Position numbers and translations under genes: made by a program. From NCBI RefSeq assembly GCF_016906535.1, contig NC_057373.1, positions 2,170,001 through 2,234,000 of the forward strand: a stretch of DNA of 64,000 nucleotides. Direction: 5' to 3'. The notes beneath the pieces were generated by a model that was given only the letters and a program-made list of their open reading frames with translations, had not been told where the DNA came from and ran no database searches. This stretch comes from Rhizoctonia solani (taxonomy: Eukaryota; Basidiomycota; Agaricomycetes; Cantharellales; Ceratobasidiaceae). This document shows positions 58,339 to 64,000 of the stretch, one piece after another (within the stretch, counting starts at the first letter, position 1; the number at the start of each line of letters is the position of its first letter).

Positions 58339-60397
58339 TTACACTGTAACATTCTTATCCGGGACGGTTTTGGTCTCCGGTATCCTAAACATGCGATGAC
58401 CTCGCGCCATCCAATAGATTAACAAGTACAACGCGTAAATTCCGATGACAACACACACATAATTCATATTCCCTGAGTGATTCTGTGTCATCGCGGGCGT
58501 GGAATTCAATAAATCCTGTCAGCTCACCTGCTTCGACTGGTATTACGAAGGGCAAGTTATAAAATACCAAAGTGAATAGTGTCCAACATAGCAGCACAAT
58601 ATTGGCTATTAGTCCGAGTTTACCCAGCCAAAAGGGCCCAGGCTGAAGAGTGCAACGACCCCGCACTAAGAGGCAGCCTACGGGAATAGAGTAGGAGATG
58701 TACAAGAAAATTAAACAGCCTGTGACCATACTAATCGAGCCAAAAGCGTAAGATATTAGTCCGCTCACAACCTGTCTGACGAACCTATTGAATGCGGTGG
58801 AAGATGCTATGTACAAGCACCCAAGGACTGCCACCCATATACAGCTCATGGCGTGAGCATTTAATGGAACACCTACAAAGTTTAAGTGGTTTGGTTTAGG
58901 TCATAGGAAAGAAAGCGCGAACATGAACATTTCATACCGAGCTTAGGATGTACAACAGACCAATACCTAGATCCGGGCATACCTCGGTCTCGAGCAAATG
59001 ACCATGCAAGACGTGCTTGCCAGGTGTCTACAAATACATGTGAGAATTCTTAGGTATACATTTCAGGTAAGCTGGATGGGCGAAACTTACGGCAAGCGGT
59101 CAAACACCCAAGGCCGGTTAAGACAATCAGTACCTGAAGAATAATTGCCCCAGCAACGCTCCTTGTAGCTTGATGATAAAGTTCTAGAATAGGGACACCG
59201 GTGGGAGTGCCAGTTATTTTCTCCAGGTCGGACATACTAAAGAAGACGGCGATGCTATAGCCAAGAGAAGAAACGAGACCAATTCCTACTGTAGCCAAGA
59301 TGCTAAGAGGAATCATTCGTTCTGGTTGATGAATTTCTTCAGCCATATGGGTAGCAACGTCCAAACAAGCAAATGACCTGGATGTAAACCGTTTGCTATA
59401 AGTTTAGTAACTTGTATTACATAGCCACAGGTACCCACCAGTTAGGGTTTATTAATCCCACAATAAAGGCAATCACATTGTTTTCCCAACCTGTCTCGTT
59501 TACAAAAGTCGCAAACACGAATTTGGCGGACTGTTTCGTTCTACTGGCAGCTGGGACCGCGATCGTGATGACAAAACAGGAAATAAGGGAGATGTATAGC
59601 GATGCTGCCGACACCTTGGGCAAAAGGCGTCCAGAGCAATTTAAGATAAAGGCGAACACGTTGACCAGCTGATAAGCTACAAATACCATCCAAGGCTGGA
59701 TGATCCTGTCCACAGTTGAAAAGTTCGGGTCATCTGTTGTGAGGATCCGTAGGCAAATCGACTTACATGTCAGGGTGACCGAGCGCGTACATCCCAACTA
59801 ATGAGCTTCCTAAGCTCAGACAGACACTGGCACTGGTAAAAACAGCTCCTGCCCATCCTACGGCACCAGTCAAGAATGAAAGAATTGGTGCACACTTGCG
59901 GGGAGCCAGTTGCGCGGTCCAATAGTACTGGCCTCCCGAGTTAGGCATCGCACTCGCAAGCTCAGCGAGCGAGATTCCTACACCAGTGGAGATCGTGGCG
60001 ATCAGAATAATACCGTATATGACAAGTACTGAGCGAATGCTAAGTTAACATTCATTACCAGACAAACTTCTTCAGCCTACCTGGACCACCACTATTGACT
60101 CCAGCGACCAGTCCGGCACTAATACCCCACCAACTGTTTGTCACAGAGAAGCCCACACCAAGGATAGACCAAATGCTAAAGTTACGCCGCAGTTGTGGCT
60201 GGTATCCTGTTTAAGTGTATACGTCAATGGGTTTTAGCCGAGAATCATAACGGCAGCGTACCCATTTCGACCAACTTGCGTGCGTCCACATCGCTCTCAG
60301 TATCGGTGGGTGCAACGCGAGTGACTATGGAATGTATTTTCTCGGGGGGTTTGGACTTATCCTCTGAAGAACGTGATTCACGGGGCGACAAACTCAT
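58339..60397 (-). CDS. APC-superfamily amino acid/GABA/choline permease
   Basis: Plasma-membrane permease of the fungal amino acid/choline transporter family (UGA4/HNM1-like). The N-terminal cytosolic region MSLSPRESRSSEDKSKPPEK is hydrophilic. Then come NFSIWSILGVGFSVTNSWWG, ISAGLVAGVNSGGP, and the signature ISLAELASAMPNSGGQYYWT with AQLAPRK. Further hydrophobic helices follow: LSFLTGAVGWAGAVFTSASV, MDVATHMAEEIHQPERMIPL and SILATVGIGLVSSLGYSIAV. The last helices are followed by the tail MARGHRMFRIPETKTVPDKN with stop 58339-58341. About ten exons. The GGQYYW and E-I-x-x-P-E-R-x-x-P motifs are conserved in this family; the substrate cannot be told from sequence alone. Confidence 0.9.
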
Positions 60398-61351
60398 TGT
60401 ACAGCGAAAGTAGGCTCAGGGGTGGGGAAGTTTTCTCAACATTTTGGGGCTCTCAAGTATTGATATAGCCCTTTGGCGTAGGATTATCTACCCTTAAGGT
60501 ACAGAGAGCGTCCCTTGAAGGGCACGGTGTGATGCATTTATCCATTATTGTCTCGCTTGCAGCGACTGAATTCCAGCCACCGTCACAATGATAGTGCTGA
60601 GTGATCGAGGAGCTCAATAACAATAGTGGAGTGCATATATCGCCTACCAGAAGACGTAAAATTGAGCATCGGGAAGCAAGCTGACCTCTTATCAGTAGAT
60701 TATAAATCGCTTATCGTTCATGTTCGCTTCAAAGGGCTCCATCCCCTTGATTATGCTAGAAATACACGCAGCCACCAAAGAATACCTAATTTAGATAGAG
60801 GAGCATACAGATAGAAGGATCCGACAGAGTCCGAGTCAATCCTGACAATCATTTAGAGGATGATCCCTTGTCAGAGATGCCTAGGTCCTGGGCAGGGGTA
60901 TCGATATACGTAGCTTATATCAACAATGTATTCCGGCTTCAACTGGAGGTTCAAATTCGAGAAGTCAGGTTGTGTACAAATTAGGTCACTCAAACCGAAT
61001 TCCCAGGCGAAGTTATTCGGAAATAAAACTAAGGTGGATGTAACAACGAGACCAACCCCAAAAAGGGATAAGGGCAATAGGTGGAACCACGATATTTCAA
61101 CTTTCAAGCGCCCATGGCACGTGTGGCGCGATGACGAAATCCACGTGATATGTTTCAGCGTTCACCAGTTGATCTGCGAATACGGTGTGTTAGGAACTAA
61201 CAGAGTGATGCGTTGAGAGTACTATTGGTATCAGAATTCTGATTTAGTGAGCGAAACGCATGTTGAGGATTGTCAACCCAAACTAACCACACTCTTGCAC
61301 ACGTTTACAGACTTCATACCTGTTTAGTGGTGTTTAGCATTTCACAGCAGC
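60398..61351. other. Divergent intergenic region, no gene seen
   Basis: 954 bp between divergent start codons of the permease and the P-loop protein. Only short frames; no repeat or RNA is recognised. Confidence 0.5.
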
Positions 61352-64000
61352 ATGTTCAACGCGAAACTGAGTGGAGGGTTCCAGGGGCGGGTAAGTTGAG
61401 TAGTATGAATCTGAATTATTGAACCGATGTATGTGCTTGTTTAGGAACGCTCCGAGAGTGCCTCGAGAGTGAACACACCAACTCCTGGGAACGTTGGAAG
61501 CGACTCTTCGTTATTTCGCCGGTCGCTGGTACCAAACTCAGCCAACAGCACGATTAACCTACCAGGATATGAATCTAGTAACGACACGGAACTCGAAGAA
61601 GGGGGAGAAGGCCCAGCCACAGTATTTACGTCTTTCAACAGTTACCAGACTGCCGACACATCTCCAGCTATTAGCGAGCAAAAATTGGGTCACCTGAACT
61701 CCCCTGATGAGTCTTCGTCCGAACTCAGAATTCGCCGTCCCACATCTGCCGACAGACTCACTATGCGGCCGTTTAGCCCTCCTTCTCCCCCTCCGCTACT
61801 CCGTACTCGTTCTGATGGCCCTTCAATTGCGGTTCTTCCTAGCTCTAACACACCCAGGAACTCAGTTCCTCTTCCCAATTCTGCACCTGCGGATATCCAC
61901 GTACCATCGCCCTCGTGGGTCAATACATTGGCGGATGCCAACAACATTCTAAACGCATTCTGCAGTCAGCAGATTTACTCAAACCTTTATGTGCGTATGC
62001 TCACTCTAGTCCAGAACTCATCTTGATTGATCCATAACCCAGAATCCTAATTATACTAGTAGCGATAATGAGAGTGGGGATGATCAACGACGCGAGCTTA
62101 CTCTCCCAATTGATGTTGCGTCTTATCCCCTTCGTATAGAATTATCTGGCAATCAAGATAAAGGGAAAGTAAAAAAACTGGAATATGGAGCAGCTCATCC
62201 TGGCACGATTCCAACATCTGAACACCTTGAATCGCCCGGATTCATACCGCTCGGCTTCAAGGGGCTCAAGCCTGGCCTAGGGGGCGATGGAGACGAAGAT
62301 CGGCATTGTGGGACGGTATCTGAAGGAATCTCAGACACCGATGATAACAACATACCTACACTGATACCCTCAACATCTACTCTTCCCCCTGCACCCCCAC
62401 CAACCGTTTCCCGTTCCCGTTCATCGAGTCGGTCATTCCCTTCGACTCTACTTAATCATGACGTACCGCCAGTCCCACCTCTTCCACCCTTTGCGTTGCT
62501 CGGCTCTCGGGCTCGCGCGGCATCATCTCCGAGGACAGCAGCGGTTCCATTCGGTTCTTCGATGGTCGTAGATCAGCGTTCCCTTTTAACTCCTACACCT
62601 ACGAACTCCTACACACCTCTTCCGGCTACTCCGTCTTCAGCAAGCATGAGTATGAGTACGAGTATAAGTAGCAGCAATGCGAGCCCCTCTTCAGGTGTTC
62701 CAGACCACACCGTTACTTTTCAATCTCGCTCACGCAATGTGTCGCCACAACCGGGTCATTCATCAGCACCTGAAAAGTTACGTCAACGCTCAATATCTGA
62801 GTCTGGTGGTGGCAGTAGCTCTGGAGCTGGAAGTAATTCACGAGGGCGTTTTGCCAGCGGTCTAGCACAAGCTCTTCGCAAGACCCCGCCCAGTATTTCA
62901 TCTGGGCGAGGAATTGAGCATATAAAGCCTGCAAAACGTCGCCCCCGGCCCAAATACACATTTGCATTTGTTGGCTCTGGTGGGTGCGGGAAGACGGTGC
63001 TCATCGAGAAAGGGTCCAAGGCGGCAAATTCTAGGTATAAACCACAGGTTACGCTTAAAACCGTCCGTTATGGAGACACCGACATGACTTGTAAGTGGTA
63101 GATACCTATGCTTTACACTAGTATTCATTTTACTATCCAGTTGAGATGCGTGAAGCCTATGTTCTTGTCGACAAGGCCCACGTAGGCTACCCTATCCATG
63201 CGATTGAATTCAATTCGGCGCCATTCATTAAGGCGCTAGAAACTGGGACTCAATTCTGGCCGTCTGGGATGCCTGAAGTTGATGGTGTGGTCCTATGCTA
63301 CGATGCATCCGCTGAAGGCAATGGACAAGGGAGTTTTGACTACATAGTCCGATTGACTGGTAGGTCTTATTTCACTGCATTTGGTCTTCCTAATGTAGCT
63401 AATATATTATCCTCAATCTAGCCGCGTTTGCAGCCCTGCACTACCCAATCATCTGGGTAGCGTGCAAAAGCGATTGGATCCGCCCAACTAAGAAAGATGG
63501 CCAGCCCGCATCTCCTCGCATCTTACCAGCGGGAATTGTGCCGCCACAACAAGTATTTATCCTAGCTGGTGCTGAGCACACTGGTCTGATTGAAGTCACA
63601 AAAACTTCCCAACATGGCAAGGAGCAAATGCGCAACATGATGACATGGATGTACAAGGCGGTTGGACGAGCACGTCGTAGGTGTCCAGAATCACCTATCT
63701 TCACCATGTGTGTTGACAGGACATTAGGTAGCCGAGAAGATGGAGAGAAGAACCAAGAATACCATAATCATGCATCTCCTGATGTATTCAATCGAAAACC
63801 CAACTCATCCAGGCCTCCGCCAATTACCATTCCAACCCAGTCAGCGCTTGGGTCTGTCCCTGCTGTGCTCCCTCACCCACCTAGCCCAGTATCTTCTCCC
63901 CCAAAATCTCCAGTCTCTCCTTCATTGCTGATTCCTCAGAGGACAACTCGTGCACGCTCTATGAGTGACCTCCTAAGCCAGGCTGCTCGTGATCAAGTCA
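61352..64000 (+). CDS. Large Ser-rich protein with degenerate Ras-like P-loop domain (3' end outside window)
   Basis: Starts MFNAKLSGGFQGR, then after an intron ERSESASRVNTPTPGNVGSD. About 500 residues of Ser/Pro-rich disordered sequence follow, with long Ser runs near 62640-62700. The G-domain-like part begins KYTFAFVGSGGCGKTVLIEK (P-loop GSGGCGKT). It continues with VTLKTVRYGDTDMT, EVDGVVLCYDASAEGNGQGS, YPIIWVACKSDWIRPTKKDG and MRNMMTWMYKAVGRARR. The order fits a Ras-type fold, but the DxxG and NKxD motifs are altered. A Ser/Pro-rich stretch (PVSSPPKSPVSPSLLIPQRT) follows, and the frame is still open at 64000. Large basidiomycete proteins of this layout often end in a RasGEF domain; that is inference, because the C-terminus is not here. 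Confidence 0.75.

Noticed and set aside
1..64000. CRISPR arrays, prophage, insertion sequences, operons
   Set aside because: The window is eukaryotic with spliceosomal introns. No regularly spaced direct repeats, transposase or reverse-transcriptase motifs or long terminal repeats were seen.

Overview
The window looks like a gene-dense piece of a filamentous basidiomycete nuclear genome. Nearly every recognisable gene is cut by many introns of about 45-75 nt with GT..AG ends, genes sit on both strands only 150-500 bp apart, and the gene set (RPL3 and RPS25 with tiny first exons, a p24 cargo receptor, a RanBD nucleoporin, SPX-EXS transporters, CPL1-like secreted protein, agaricomycete-type F-box protein) is fungal. 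I infer an agaricomycete, possibly of the Rhizoctonia/Ceratobasidiaceae kind; the sequence alone does not prove the genus.

Layout. 0-5 kb: a partial multi-exon gene running off the left edge on the minus strand, LSM1 (+), and RRN7/TAF1B (-). 5.1-8.2 kb is gene-poor, with one weak candidate. 8.2-11.4 kb: a TTC4/CNS1 co-chaperone gene (-) with three apparent frameshifts, head-to-head with RPL3 (+). 11.7-16.2 kb: MRC1/claspin (+), preceded by an MCB-type ACGCGT. 16.4-19 kb: L-2-hydroxyglutarate dehydrogenase and NDUFA12 (both -). 19.5-23.2 kb: an unrecognised gene (-), COQ2 (+) and RPS25 (-). 23.8-26.5 kb: a small Ser/Thr-rich secreted protein and a DsbA/FrnE-type thioredoxin-fold protein.

26.6-33.2 kb is the most accessory-looking block: two intronless TetX/PHBH-type FAD monooxygenases (-) on either side of an intron-rich cytochrome P450 (+). 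It could be a small oxidative tailoring cluster. 34.1-35.8 kb holds a second TPR protein related to TTC4 but with a different C-terminus. 36-44.2 kb carries two tandem SYG1/XPR1-type SPX-EXS genes (-). 44.2-47.8 kb has no convincing gene.

47.8-64 kb: OPY2-like membrane anchor (-), ERV25-type p24 protein (-), NUP2/NUP50 (+), F-box protein (-), CPL1-like cysteine-rich secreted protein (-), APC-family amino-acid permease (-), and the 5' part of a large protein with a degenerate Ras-like P-loop domain (+) running off the right edge.

Functionally most genes are housekeeping (Pol I initiation, mRNA decay, ribosome, replication checkpoint, complex I, ubiquinone, nuclear transport, ER-Golgi traffic). 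The FAD monooxygenase/P450 block, the duplicated SPX-EXS genes and the secreted proteins are the lineage-specific parts. All exon models were read by eye; gene ends are usually firmer than internal splice sites.
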